Part shown: positions 8,995 through 18,575 of the stretch, piece by piece
Position numbering within the stretch: the stretch's first letter is position 1
Layout: each line of letters begins with the position of its first letter
From: JBBIGV01 sp037447335
Lineage (GTDB): Bacteria; Bacteroidota; Ignavibacteria; Ignavibacteriales; Ignavibacteriaceae
DNA length: 64,000 bases
Reading direction: 5' to 3'
Assembly: GCA_037447335.1 (NCBI GenBank)
Contig: JBBIGV010000006.1
Coordinates: 1-64,000 of the forward strand
Program-made: the position numbers and the translations under genes
Notes under the pieces: generated by a model
Seen by the model: the letters and a program-made list of their open reading frames with translations, nothing else
Told to the model about the DNA's origin: nothing
Databases searched by the model: none

Positions 8995-9693
8995 TTACTT
9001 CTTCTCAAACACCGAATCAGGTATTCCTCTATTCACCTTATAATTTGAATAAGTTATCATAACTTTTCCGGTAGTCAGGCTGCTGCCGGGCTTTTGCTTT
9101 TTATCCGGTTCAATCTCTCCTGTGATTGTTCTTGGCAGGTTCAATTTATCCACATTAAAAGTGAAGATCATCTCCGAAGGAAGAATAATCTCGGACTTTA
9201 TATCCGGATAATTTAATTCAATAAGAAATGTTCCATTAACCTTTGTGGTTGATTCTATTCTTCTCAAAACATTTTTTGATTGATCTACCCACAATGTTGA
9301 TAGAATTACATTATCAGTTTCTCCCAAGGGAATCACCTTAATTACAGAAGTCTTATGCCCGTCAACCTCGTCTTCTTTTTCGTAGAAAGCGGTGTAATTT
9401 CCTTTAAGCAATGATGCGGGCGAAAAATTCAAACCATCCTTTGGAAGTAATGCAAAACTTTCGCTCTCAAAATGAATTCTATCAGGCTGCTTGAAATAAA
9501 TCCTAGCCGCAGCATCGGGTACTTTCAGAAAGTCAACATCTACTTTTATGTTTACATCCACAACGTAGTCGTTAATTTTTAGGGCTGCTTCTTTCAGGTT
9601 GTTCAAAATAACATCGGGGTCTTTTATCTGAGCAAGGCTGCTGAAAGAAACTGATATAAATATCAAGAACAAAATGAATGTTAATCTGTCCAT
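8995..9693 (-). CDS. LolA-like outer-membrane lipoprotein-sorting family protein
   Basis: Exported protein of 232 residues with signal peptide (LTFILFLIFISVSFSSLAQ). The body looks like the LolA/LolB half-barrel family: IYFKQPDRIHFES, a central ALLPKDGLNFSPASLL, and LSTLWVDQSKNVLRRIESTTKVNGTF. True LolA carries lipoproteins through the periplasm; many homologues have no proven function. It follows the ABC exporter genes by 64 nt on the same strand with a good SD (AAAGGA), so it may act with them in envelope export. That partnership is inference. Confidence 0.75.
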   Translation of the reverse strand: MDRLTFILFLIFISVSFSSLAQIKDPDVILNNLKEAALKINDYVVDVNIKVDVDFLKVPDAAARIYFKQPDRIHFESESFALLPKDGLNFSPASLLKGNYTAFYEKEDEVDGHKTSVIKVIPLGETDNVILSTLWVDQSKNVLRRIESTTKVNGTFLIELNYPDIKSEIILPSEMIFTFNVDKLNLPRTITGEIEPDKKQKPGSSLTTGKVMITYSNYKVNRGIPDSVFEKK

Positions 9694-9757
9694 TTTAAAA
9701 TCCTTTAATAAATATTTTCAAATACTTTTATAAATCAATTATGTTTCATAAATCGGT

Positions 9758-10600
9758 TTATGAGAGTATATCTTTCTTCCTGAAGATGTAGAATGTAATC
9801 GAATACAATACGATAATATGCCCGAGCAGAATCACAGTTGATTCAGTCAGTCTTTTCAAATCAACCGGGTCGTCAAATATTGCTCTCCAGTTCATCATAT
9901 GATTTGTAAACAGGTACGGTTTAATATTCTGAAAGAACTCTACATCAATTGCCGAAATAATAATGAAAACTATAATAACTGCCATTGTAGAAATTATGGG
10001 ACCAATAGCATTTTCAACAAGAGAAGAAAAGAAGAATGCAAGGGATGTTACAACACACATACTTAAGGCTGCAAATCCATATGCAAGCAAGAAGCGCCAA
10101 AGTACATCCTCACGGGCAAAAATTATTATGCTGTTGCTTTTTACAACTATCAATTCACCGACATCAAGAATCAGTATGCCCAACCCGAGGCTCATCGCAG
10201 CAAGCCACAACACCAGTAAATTGGAGTAAATGATCCCGGAAAGAAATTTTGATGCAAGAATTTTTGCTCTTGATACCGGTCGGGTTAACAACATTCTGTA
10301 AGTGCCCGCTGTAGCTTCACCCGCCAGTAAATCTCCTGCAACAAGTGTTATCAGAAATGGAATATGTACTGCAAGGCTGCTTAAAATGATGTACGATACC
10401 AAATAAGCATTCAGAAGGTTTCCAACAAAAATGAAAGACTGCTGAAGATTTCTTGTCATAAAGTCCAGTGATCTCTCCCCTTCCATCAACATTGCTATCT
10501 GAACCAGCGGAACAAGTACAGTGATCACCAAAAAGCCAATGTATGTGCGCCACTTCCTGAATATTTTAAACATTTCAATATTTATCAGTGTAAGCATCAT
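9758..10600 (-). CDS. ABC-2 type transporter permease
   Basis: Membrane subunit of an ABC exporter, 280 residues. It shows about six hydrophobic segments and the ABC-2 (NatB-like) feature AGDLLAGEATAGTYRMLLTRPVSR, typical just after the second helix. Its ATG overlaps the stop of the ATPase gene by 4 nt (ATGA), so the two subunits are translated together. The substrate cannot be read from the sequence. The second codon is also ATG and could be the real start. Confidence 0.9.
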   Translation of the reverse strand: MMLTLINIEMFKIFRKWRTYIGFLVITVLVPLVQIAMLMEGERSLDFMTRNLQQSFIFVGNLLNAYLVSYIILSSLAVHIPFLITLVAGDLLAGEATAGTYRMLLTRPVSRAKILASKFLSGIIYSNLLVLWLAAMSLGLGILILDVGELIVVKSNSIIIFAREDVLWRFLLAYGFAALSMCVVTSLAFFFSSLVENAIGPIISTMAVIIVFIIISAIDVEFFQNIKPYLFTNHMMNWRAIFDDPVDLKRLTESTVILLGHIIVLYSITFYIFRKKDILS

Positions 10601-11517
10601 TCAGCCTTTTCAGTAATGTTAAGAAAATATTCTTCAAGCGACCTCATAGGAATTAAAGCGCTTACCATTACACCGTTATCAACAAGATATTTATTTAATG
10701 CGGTTGGTTCCTCCGGCAGCAGCGTGAAGATAAACTTGTTACCGGCAGTTGAATCAAGTTTGGAACCCCATTGAGAATTTCTGATTATACTTAAAGCGAA
10801 ATCCGGGTCTTCTGAGATCAAAGTTACTTTCAGATTACCACTGTTCAACAATTCATCTACATAACCTTCTACAACAGTAGACCCTTTATTTATTATCACC
10901 ATCCTGTTGGCTACCAACTCTACCTCGTGAAGGATATGTGAAGACAAAAACAGGGTTTTCTTTCTGTCTCTGCTCAGATGAATAATCAGTTCCCTGATTT
11001 CTTTCATTCCCTGCGGATCGAGACCGGTAGTGGGTTCATCAAGAATAATAAGTTCAGGATCATGAAGCAGCGCCTGTGCAATGCCGAGGCGTTGTTTCAT
11101 TCCGTGCGAAAATGTTTTTACTTTGCTGTTGTATCTTTTCTCCAAACCGACCAGTTCAAGCATACTCATGATCTGGTTTTTTGATATATCTGTACTGTTC
11201 AGTCTGCCCAGCAATTCAAGGTTTTTATAAGCGGACATGTAATCATAAAAGTCAGGTTTTTCTACAATTGCCCCAACTTTTTTTAATATACTTATACGGT
11301 AATTTTCCAGGGGCAAACCAAAAATTTTTATATTACCTCCGGTAGGTGAAATAAGCGACAACAACATTCTGATTGTTGTACTTTTACCGGCACCGTTAGG
11401 ACCCAGAAAACCAAAAACATCACCTCGATGAACATTAATGTCCAGGTTGCTGACAGCACGAACTTCTTTAAATTGTTTGGAGAGATTTTTTATTTCAATA
11501 ATTTTTTCTGCGTTCAA
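10597..11517 (-). CDS. ABC transporter ATP-binding protein
   Basis: ATPase subunit, 306 residues. Walker A is GPNGAGKST, the signature is SHGMKQRLGIAQALL, Walker B is LIILDEPTTGLDPQG, and the switch His is in LSSHILHEVE. A C-terminal extension of about 90 residues is as in the CcmA/NatA branch. The start is a TTG (11517); no ATG or GTG lies upstream in frame before a stop. First gene of a three-gene set with the permease and the LolA-like gene, divergent from nrdJ. Confidence 0.92.
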   Translation of the reverse strand: MNAEKIIEIKNLSKQFKEVRAVSNLDINVHRGDVFGFLGPNGAGKSTTIRMLLSLISPTGGNIKIFGLPLENYRISILKKVGAIVEKPDFYDYMSAYKNLELLGRLNSTDISKNQIMSMLELVGLEKRYNSKVKTFSHGMKQRLGIAQALLHDPELIILDEPTTGLDPQGMKEIRELIIHLSRDRKKTLFLSSHILHEVELVANRMVIINKGSTVVEGYVDELLNSGNLKVTLISEDPDFALSIIRNSQWGSKLDSTAGNKFIFTLLPEEPTALNKYLVDNGVMVSALIPMRSLEEYFLNITEKAE

Positions 11518-12014
11518 AATATTTCTTTCAACTACTTAATTAATTACATTAATATCGGTTAATTACCGATTAATATTAATTGATATTTCCTAAATTCAAA
11601 ATAAATTTTTTATGTGCAGAACCGGGTGATTTTTATCAAATAATCAAAATCATTCAAAACAAAAATAAAATTAATTTGGTTCAGCTATTGACAATCAAAA
11701 AATATTTTTTAATGGATCAAAAAAAATAATTTTTATCAGCGAATCGAATTCATTTGGTTTTGTCATGAATTATCACAAATTTTCGACCACTTTTTGCTGC
11801 TGATAAATTTCTTCTTTTGCTCTGCTTAAAGTTCTATTTCTTTTTATCTCTTTTTTTTATAGTTTGTAATTGAATCACGGAAATAAATTTAATCTGATAC
11901 GTGTCTAATGAGAATAATTTTTAACCCCAACCTGAATGTTCAAAGTTTAATCTTAAAAAATATATATCATCTAATTAATTATTAATATTAACTTAGTCGA
12001 GGGAGTCACTATTA
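11518..12014. promoter_or_regulatory. 497-bp AT-rich divergent intergenic region with a palindromic operator candidate
   Basis: This stretch lies between the ABC ATPase and nrdJ, has no credible ORF and must hold promoters for both. At 11554-11570 the palindrome ATCGGT-TAATT-ACCGAT lies inside a longer imperfect dyad. It is 37 nt upstream of the ABC TTG start, so it could be an operator for that gene. A TTGACA at 11688-11693 faces nrdJ but lacks a convincing -10. I saw neither a B12-box riboswitch nor an obvious NrdR-box pair, although the gene is a B12-dependent reductase. Confidence 0.5.
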
Positions 12015-15000
12015 ATGCATATAAAAAGATTTTTTACCCAAGCAGGCAAAGATCCTCTGTCTTCAGTACAGTTTACTAAAAGAACTTCAGAAATAAAAAA
12101 CCTTGATGGTACGACTGTATTCAAGATGGAGGATGTTAGTGTGCCGGTGCACTGGTCACAGGTAGCAACAGATATTATAGCACAGAAGTATTTCAGAAAA
12201 GCCGGGGTCCCGAAATTATTAAAGAAAGTAAAAGAGAAAAACTTTCCCGCATGGCTGCAGCCCTCAAAAGCCGATACAGAAAAATTAGAACAACTGCCGG
12301 AGAAGGAAAGATATTCGTCAGAAACAGATGCCCGGCAGGTCTTTCACAGATTAGCTGGCTGCTGGACTTACTGGGGCTGGCAGGGTAATTACTTTGACAC
12401 TGAAGAAGATACCAGAGCTTTTTACGATGAGATGGTTTACATGCTCGCAAATCAAATGGCTGCACCCAACAGTCCGCAATGGTTCAATACCGGATTAAAC
12501 TGGGCTTACGGTATTACAGGTCCTTCACAGGGTCATTATTATGTAGACCATAAAACCGGGGAGCTTACGAGCTCTTCTGATGCATATACGCATCCCCAGC
12601 CGCATGCTTGCTTTATTCAATCTGTAAAAGATGACCTGGTTAATGAGGGTGGAATAATGGACCTATGGGTCCGTGAGGCAAGACTTTTTAAATATGGTTC
12701 AGGAACCGGATCAAACTTTTCAGACATTCGCGGCGCTGATGAATCTTTGAGTGGTGGAGGAAAGTCTTCCGGTTTAATGTCATTCCTCAAAATCGGGGAT
12801 CGTTCTGCCGGGGCTATTAAATCCGGTGGTACAACCCGACGCGCTGCAAAAATGGTAACCCTTGATCTTGACCATCCGGATATAGAAGAATTTATTAACT
12901 GGAAAGTTGTTGAAGAACAAAAAGTAGCCGCATTAGTCGCAGGGTCCAGGCTTTGTAATTTTCATTTAAACAATATTATGCAAGCCTGCTATGCTGAACA
13001 TCCGGAAAATGACAGATTCAATAAAAATTTTAATAAGAAACTTAAGCAGGCTGTTATTGAAGCCCGTAAGGCTCAGATACCAAACAATTATATTGAAAGA
13101 GTAATCCATTTGGCTAAGCTTGGTTTCAGGTCAATTGAATTTCCTGTGTACAGCACTGACTGGAATTCCGATTCATATGCAACCGTATCAGGTCAAAATT
13201 CAAATAACTCAGTGAGAGTTACTAATGATTTTATGAACGCTGTTCTTCATGATGGGGATTGGAATCTTTACTGGCGAGTTGAGAAGAAAAAAGCCTTGAA
13301 GGAAGGAAGGGCGCCAAAACCTTCACGTAAATTAAAGGCAAGAGAATTATGGGATCAGATTGCATACTCTGCATGGTCATGTGCAGATCCCGGAATTCAA
13401 TTTCATTCGAATATAAATGAATGGCATACCTCACCTGCTGAAGGCGAAATCAAAGCATCGAATCCATGCAGCGAATACATGTTCCTGGATGATACCGCAT
13501 GCAATCTCGCTTCTATGAACCTTGCCAAATTTTATAATTTGAAAGATCAAACTTTCAATATTGAGGCATACAGACACGCAACCAGGCTGTGGACAATAGT
13601 TTTAGAAATAAGCGTGTTAATGGCTCAATTCCCGAGTAAGGAAATTGCACAATTAAGTTATGATTACAGAACTCTTGGTTTAGGTTATGCAAGTCTTGGC
13701 TCGCTTCTTATGCTTCAGGGAATTCCTTATGACAGCAGCGAAGCATTTGCCATTTGCGGTGCGCTTACTTGTATAATGCATATGACAGCATATGCAACTT
13801 CTGCTGAGATGGCACAACAGTTAGGAACGTTTTCTAAGTATGAAATCAATAAAGAAAATATGTTACGTGTTATCCGTAATCATAGACGTGCCGCTTATAA
13901 CGTTCCTAAAGAAGAATATGAAGGGCTAACAATTTATCCTGTAGGTATTGACCCTAAACACTGTCCGTCTGATTTATTGCGGGCAGCTCGTGAAGATGCC
14001 GATAAAGCTCTTGAGATGGGAACAAAATTCGGTTACAGAAATGCACAGGTTACTGTAATCGCTCCAACAGGAACAATCGGGCTTGTAATGGATTGTGATA
14101 CTACAGGAGTCGAACCCGATTATTCACTGGTAAAATTGAAGAAACTGGCTGGAGGAGGTTATTTTAAAATAATTAATCAGTCAATTCCCCCGGCATTAGA
14201 GAGATTGGGTTATAATAAAGATCAGATAAATGAGATTGTTAAATATGCAAAAGGGTCTGCAACTCTGAATGGCTGCCCTTATATTAATATCGAATCTCTT
14301 AAAGCAAAGGGATTTACAGATGAAAGCCTAAAGAAAATTGAACAGGAATTACCATCTTTGGTTGACCTTAGTTTAGCATTCAAATCATCTACTGTTCCAG
14401 CTGAGGTGCTCGATAAATTTGGAATTGAACCTTCTGATCTGGAATCTATGGATTTCAATTTTCTTTCTGCAATAGGATTTTCGAAACAGGAAATTGCAAC
14501 CGCTAATGATTACGTATGCGGTACCATGACTATTGAAGGCGCTCCGTTCCTTAAGCATGAGCACTATCCTGTATTTGATTGTGCAAATAAATGCGGCAGA
14601 AAGGGTACAAGATTTATAAGAGCAATAGCACATATAAAGATGATGGCTGCTGCTCAGCCGTTTATATCCGGCGCAATTTCAAAAACCATCAACTTACCAA
14701 ACCAGGCAACAGTTGATGATGTTAAGGATGCTTACATGCAGTCCTGGAAGCTCGGGCTGAAAGCAAATGCACTTTACAGAGATGGCTCTAAACTTTCTCA
14801 ACCACTGACTTCAATGAGTGAAGAAGAAATTGAAGCTATAATTGAAGATAAGGAGCAAAATGACATCGTAAAAGTAGCCGAAAAAATTATTCACAGGTAT
14901 ATTGCAAAAAGAAGAAGACTACCAGACAGAAGAACGGGTTACACACAGAAAGCAAAAATCAATGGTCAGTCTGTTTATATAAGAACCGGTGAATATGAAA

Positions 15001-15590
15001 ACGGACAATTAGGTGAAATTTTTATAGACATGCATCGCGAAGGAGCATCATTCAGAAGTTTACTGAATTGCTTTGCGATTTCCATCTCACTTGGTTTACA
15101 GCACGGTGTTCCGCTTGAAGAATTTATTGATGCTTTTGTTTTTACTCGTTTCGATCCGAGCGGAATTGTAACCGGAAACGAAAAGATCAAAATGTCAACT
15201 TCTGTAATTGATTATATCTTCAGAGAACTTGCAGTAACATACCTTGGCAGAACTGATCTTGCACACGTTGATCCGACAGAAATACGGTCAAAAGCCTCGC
15301 ACAGTATAGTAAGAAAAATTGAACCTGATTATGAAAGCGAAGAAATTGTAAGCGAACGAATCTTCGAATTAGATAAAGAAAAAGCTGCTAGTTTTAATAA
15401 CAAGATCCCGGGAACTCAAAGCAAACAAACCCATTCCGACCCGAAAACTAGTATGAATGCTAGATTGAAGGATGCTATGGAAAAAGGGTTTACCGGCGAC
15501 ATCTGCCCGGAATGCCAGAGTGTAATGATGGTTCGTAACGGAACATGCCTGAAATGTTTAAGCTGCGGTTCAACTACAGGCTGCAGTTGA
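12015..15590 (+). CDS. nrdJ: Vitamin B12-dependent (class II) ribonucleoside-diphosphate reductase
   Basis: Makes deoxyribonucleotides from ribonucleotides using adenosylcobalamin, with no oxygen requirement. The 1191-residue protein has the substrate-site Cys region (HACFIQSVKDDL), the active-site motif NPCSE near residue 486, a PTGTIG loop, and a long extension. It ends in a four-cysteine zinc ribbon (CPECQSVMM...CLKCLSCGST) with a terminal CS, typical of the large NrdJ type. GGGAG stands 9 nt before the ATG. No nrdA/nrdB/nrdD genes are present in the window. The gene is monocistronic, with its own terminator. Confidence 0.96.
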   Translation: MHIKRFFTQAGKDPLSSVQFTKRTSEIKNLDGTTVFKMEDVSVPVHWSQVATDIIAQKYFRKAGVPKLLKKVKEKNFPAWLQPSKADTEKLEQLPEKERYSSETDARQVFHRLAGCWTYWGWQGNYFDTEEDTRAFYDEMVYMLANQMAAPNSPQWFNTGLNWAYGITGPSQGHYYVDHKTGELTSSSDAYTHPQPHACFIQSVKDDLVNEGGIMDLWVREARLFKYGSGTGSNFSDIRGADESLSGGGKSSGLMSFLKIGDRSAGAIKSGGTTRRAAKMVTLDLDHPDIEEFINWKVVEEQKVAALVAGSRLCNFHLNNIMQACYAEHPENDRFNKNFNKKLKQAVIEARKAQIPNNYIERVIHLAKLGFRSIEFPVYSTDWNSDSYATVSGQNSNNSVRVTNDFMNAVLHDGDWNLYWRVEKKKALKEGRAPKPSRKLKARELWDQIAYSAWSCADPGIQFHSNINEWHTSPAEGEIKASNPCSEYMFLDDTACNLASMNLAKFYNLKDQTFNIEAYRHATRLWTIVLEISVLMAQFPSKEIAQLSYDYRTLGLGYASLGSLLMLQGIPYDSSEAFAICGALTCIMHMTAYATSAEMAQQLGTFSKYEINKENMLRVIRNHRRAAYNVPKEEYEGLTIYPVGIDPKHCPSDLLRAAREDADKALEMGTKFGYRNAQVTVIAPTGTIGLVMDCDTTGVEPDYSLVKLKKLAGGGYFKIINQSIPPALERLGYNKDQINEIVKYAKGSATLNGCPYINIESLKAKGFTDESLKKIEQELPSLVDLSLAFKSSTVPAEVLDKFGIEPSDLESMDFNFLSAIGFSKQEIATANDYVCGTMTIEGAPFLKHEHYPVFDCANKCGRKGTRFIRAIAHIKMMAAAQPFISGAISKTINLPNQATVDDVKDAYMQSWKLGLKANALYRDGSKLSQPLTSMSEEEIEAIIEDKEQNDIVKVAEKIIHRYIAKRRRLPDRRTGYTQKAKINGQSVYIRTGEYENGQLGEIFIDMHREGASFRSLLNCFAISISLGLQHGVPLEEFIDAFVFTRFDPSGIVTGNEKIKMSTSVIDYIFRELAVTYLGRTDLAHVDPTEIRSKASHSIVRKIEPDYESEEIVSERIFELDKEKAASFNNKIPGTQSKQTHSDPKTSMNARLKDAMEKGFTGDICPECQSVMMVRNGTCLKCLSCGSTTGCS

Positions 15591-15608
15591 TCCGGACTTA
15601 ATTTGTAT

Positions 15609-15659
15609 AAAGGCTGAGAGTGGCTCGAAATTATTTTAGCTCAATATCAGCCTTTTTTT
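15609..15659. terminator. Bidirectional terminator between nrdJ and the P-type ATPase
   Basis: AAAGGCTGA / TCAGCCTTT forms a 9-bp stem around a 29-nt interior that itself can pair (GAG/CTC), followed by a T-run on the plus strand. The two genes converge here with only about 70 nt between their stop codons, so it may serve both. Confidence 0.8.
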
Positions 15660-15661
15660 AT

Positions 15662-17743
15662 TTAACGAAGTATACGTGTTGCATTGAGAATAGCAAGTAA
15701 TGCAACGCCCATATCAGCAAACACCGCTTCCCACATCGAGGCTAAGCCAATTCCACCCATCAGTATAAAAATAAATTTCACTCCAAGGGCAAAAGATATA
15801 TTTTGCCAGAGGATTTTCCTGGTTTTTTTTGCAATTTGAATTGAAGTATTTACTTTCCTCAGATCATCAGACATTATTACAATATCAGCAGTTTCAACGG
15901 CAGCATCAGAACCAAGCGCACCCATTGCTATTCCGACATCAGCCCTTGCAAGCACCGGTGCGTCATTTATTCCATCACCAATAAAACAAATCTTCTCTTT
16001 AATAGGCAGTTTATCTCTCAGCTTTTCAAGAACTGCAACTTTATCTTCAGGCAGAAGTTCTGGATAGTACTGATCTATGTTCAACTTTTCCGATACAAAT
16101 TTGGCGACTGAGGCGCAGTCGCCAGTCAACATAATAATATTTTTCAAACCGGATTTTTTTAGCTCACTAAGAGAAATTTCGGCATCGTCTTTCACCTCAT
16201 CTGAAATAATTATGTATCCGGCATATTTGTAATCAACTGCAACATGAACAGTAGTCCCGTATGTGTTACAGACATTATGCTCAATATTGGCTCTGTGGAG
16301 AATCCTGTCATTGCCAGCAATAATCAGCTTGTTGTCGAACTCAGCAATCACTCCTTCGCCGCGAATTTCCCGAATTGAGGTTACACTTGAGCTGATATTA
16401 ACTTTTCCTGCAGCATCAAGAATAGATTTTGCGATCGGATGATTTGAGTGGAACTCGGCAATTGCTGCGTATTTTAAAACTTCTTCCTTCTCAAATCCGT
16501 TTTTTTGAACAATCTCTGTTACTTTAAAAACTCCCTTGGTTAGAGTGCCGGTCTTGTCAAAAACAACAGTACTGACTTCAGTTAACGCATCAAGAAAGTT
16601 AGAGCCTTTAACGAGTATTCCTCTTTTGGAAGCACCACCTATTCCTCCAAAGTAACCTAATGGGATGCTGATAACCAGTGCACAAGGGCAGGAAATTACT
16701 AGAATAACCAAAGCTCTGTATATCCAGTCATCAAAAGTCTGACCTGTAAATAATAATGGCGGGACAATAGCTAAAGCTAATGCACCAAAAACAACCGGCG
16801 GTGTGTAATAACGGGCGAATGTAGTTATGAATTTCTCTGTCTTTGCTTTTTTTATTTGAGCATTCTCAACCAACTCCATTATTTTGGCAATTGAAGATTC
16901 CTCAAAAGTTTTCGATGCTTTTATCTTTATTAAACCTGAATTATTAATTGTACCTGCAAGCACCTTATCATCTATTGTTACTTCGACAGGAACTGATTCC
17001 CCCGTTAAAGGATATGAGTCTATGAACGAATATCCTTCAATAACAATCCCATCTATTGGAATTTTTTCACCGGGCTTTACAATAAGAATATCACCAATTT
17101 TTATCTGCTCCGGTTTAATATTTTTTATCTCATTTCCAACAAGTAAAAAAGCGTTATCAGGTCTTACGGCAAGCAAAGATTTAATTGAACTCCTTGAGCG
17201 ATGCAAGGCAAGGTTTTGAAAAAACTCACCGATATTATAGAAAATCATAACAGCCACTGCTTCTGTAAGTTCACCAATCGCAATAGCTCCCAGTGTGGCA
17301 ATGCTCATCAAGAAATTTTCGTCAAAAACTTTTCCCCTTATGATATTATTGATAGCTTTTTTAAGAACATTCCATCCGCTTATAAGGTAGGCAGCCATCA
17401 ATATAAAGTAAATGACCGAAAAATCTGTTTCTGTAAAATTCTGTAGTATTATCCCCGCTGCAAAGAGCGGAATGCCGATTGCAATTCTGATAATTTCACT
17501 TCGATAAAACGATCTGAATGAATCATTCTTATCAATTGCATTTGAGAATTCTTCGACTTGTGCATCCGGATAAATTTTCTGAATTTCCTGCCTGAGCCTG
17601 TTCAGGTCGTGTAAGTCAGTTACAAGGGTTGATGAGTTGATATTAATTGAGGCATAATTAACCCCTTTTATTGAAGTTAAAGATTTTTCAATATCAGCGG
17701 CACAATTTGAGCAATCAATATTTTTTAGTTTGAATTTTTTCAA
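15662..17743 (-). CDS. cadA: Heavy-metal translocating P-type ATPase (Cd/Zn/Pb type)
   Basis: Inner-membrane pump that exports divalent soft metals at the cost of ATP. The 693-residue protein has one N-terminal HMA domain (CSNC, residues 10-13). The transmembrane metal site SCPCALVISIPLG is the P1B-2 (Zn/Cd/Pb) form. The phosphorylation motif is DKTGTLT, followed by the HP locus NHPIAKS and the hinge GDGINDAPVLA. Start codon is TTG at 17743; no ATG lies upstream in frame. AAGG is 11 nt away, a weak SD. No metal-sensing regulator gene is next to it. Metal choice is inferred from the CPC flanks. Confidence 0.92.
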   Translation of the reverse strand: MKKFKLKNIDCSNCAADIEKSLTSIKGVNYASININSSTLVTDLHDLNRLRQEIQKIYPDAQVEEFSNAIDKNDSFRSFYRSEIIRIAIGIPLFAAGIILQNFTETDFSVIYFILMAAYLISGWNVLKKAINNIIRGKVFDENFLMSIATLGAIAIGELTEAVAVMIFYNIGEFFQNLALHRSRSSIKSLLAVRPDNAFLLVGNEIKNIKPEQIKIGDILIVKPGEKIPIDGIVIEGYSFIDSYPLTGESVPVEVTIDDKVLAGTINNSGLIKIKASKTFEESSIAKIMELVENAQIKKAKTEKFITTFARYYTPPVVFGALALAIVPPLLFTGQTFDDWIYRALVILVISCPCALVISIPLGYFGGIGGASKRGILVKGSNFLDALTEVSTVVFDKTGTLTKGVFKVTEIVQKNGFEKEEVLKYAAIAEFHSNHPIAKSILDAAGKVNISSSVTSIREIRGEGVIAEFDNKLIIAGNDRILHRANIEHNVCNTYGTTVHVAVDYKYAGYIIISDEVKDDAEISLSELKKSGLKNIIMLTGDCASVAKFVSEKLNIDQYYPELLPEDKVAVLEKLRDKLPIKEKICFIGDGINDAPVLARADVGIAMGALGSDAAVETADIVIMSDDLRKVNTSIQIAKKTRKILWQNISFALGVKFIFILMGGIGLASMWEAVFADMGVALLAILNATRILR

Positions 17744-17853
17744 ATCACAATCAACCTTCTTTAATGCATAAAGTAAAGTTATAAAGTTTAATGAAGAAAA
17801 TCCTGATGTACACTGAATTGGAATTGAAAAATGGTTGGCGGGGAGGAAACCGG

Positions 17854-18573
17854 CTAAAAAATATCAGCCAGGTCAAGTCTTCGTGCACCCATATACCTCT
17901 TTGAATAGTACTGGTGATCAAGTGATGAGATAATTACTCCATGCTTTGTGCTTGCATGTGCAAACAGATTATCACCGATATAAATGCCAACGTGACCAGG
18001 GCGAACACGTCTTCGTGTATTGAAAAAAACCAGGTCGCCAAATTCAAGATTATGACGGCTGCTTATTTCAAGTCCTTGTGTAAATTGTTCGCGTGCTGAT
18101 CTTAAAAGCGGAAGCGATAATGTATTCATATATACAGTTTGCGTAAATGCAGAGCAATCAATTCCGGATTTGGAATTTCCACCATACTTATAGGGAGTAT
18201 TAAGATATCTGATTATCTCCATCAGAACTTTTTCTCTTGCATTTGTGTGGTCGGAATCGAGAACCGCACCATTCTTATTATGGCTGTATTTTTTTAGTAT
18301 TTCACTTATGTCAATTGACACTTCATCATCAGGAATTTCAGCAAGCTCCTCTTCATCATAAACTTCATCATCGTATTCATATGTGTTGTCAGAAGTAGAA
18401 TGCTCACTCAGCAAAGAATCTTCGGAGGTGAACTTTACAACACTACCCTTTTCTATTTTTTCTTCAGATTCTGATTTATAACGGACGGTAGAAGAAGTGG
18501 GAGAGCAACCGGGATGGATAATCATCCCGGCTACCACAAAAACGAGCAGATATAAAAACCTTACTGGCTTCAT
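17854..18573 (-). CDS. NlpC/P60 family cell-wall hydrolase, probable lipoprotein
   Basis: Probable peptidoglycan endopeptidase, 239 residues. The N-terminus is hydrophobic and ends in HPGC, a possible though not ideal lipobox. An acidic low-complexity linker (about residues 60-95) follows. The C-terminal NlpC/P60 domain shows Cys in GIDCSAFTQ, His in RPGHVGIYIG, and a third polar residue in LFAHAST. It starts 3 nt after the rpoD stop with a AGGATAATA leader, so it is very likely cotranscribed with the housekeeping sigma factor. Substrate presumed D-Glu-diaminopimelate bonds by family. Confidence 0.9.
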   Translation of the reverse strand: MKPVRFLYLLVFVVAGMIIHPGCSPTSSTVRYKSESEEKIEKGSVVKFTSEDSLLSEHSTSDNTYEYDDEVYDEEELAEIPDDEVSIDISEILKKYSHNKNGAVLDSDHTNAREKVLMEIIRYLNTPYKYGGNSKSGIDCSAFTQTVYMNTLSLPLLRSAREQFTQGLEISSRHNLEFGDLVFFNTRRRVRPGHVGIYIGDNLFAHASTKHGVIISSLDHQYYSKRYMGARRLDLADIF

Positions 18574-18575
18574 TA

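Noticed and set aside
11518..12014. Cobalamin riboswitch before nrdJ
   Set aside because: I looked for a B12-box-like conserved core and saw none; the region is too AT-rich for the expected folded core.
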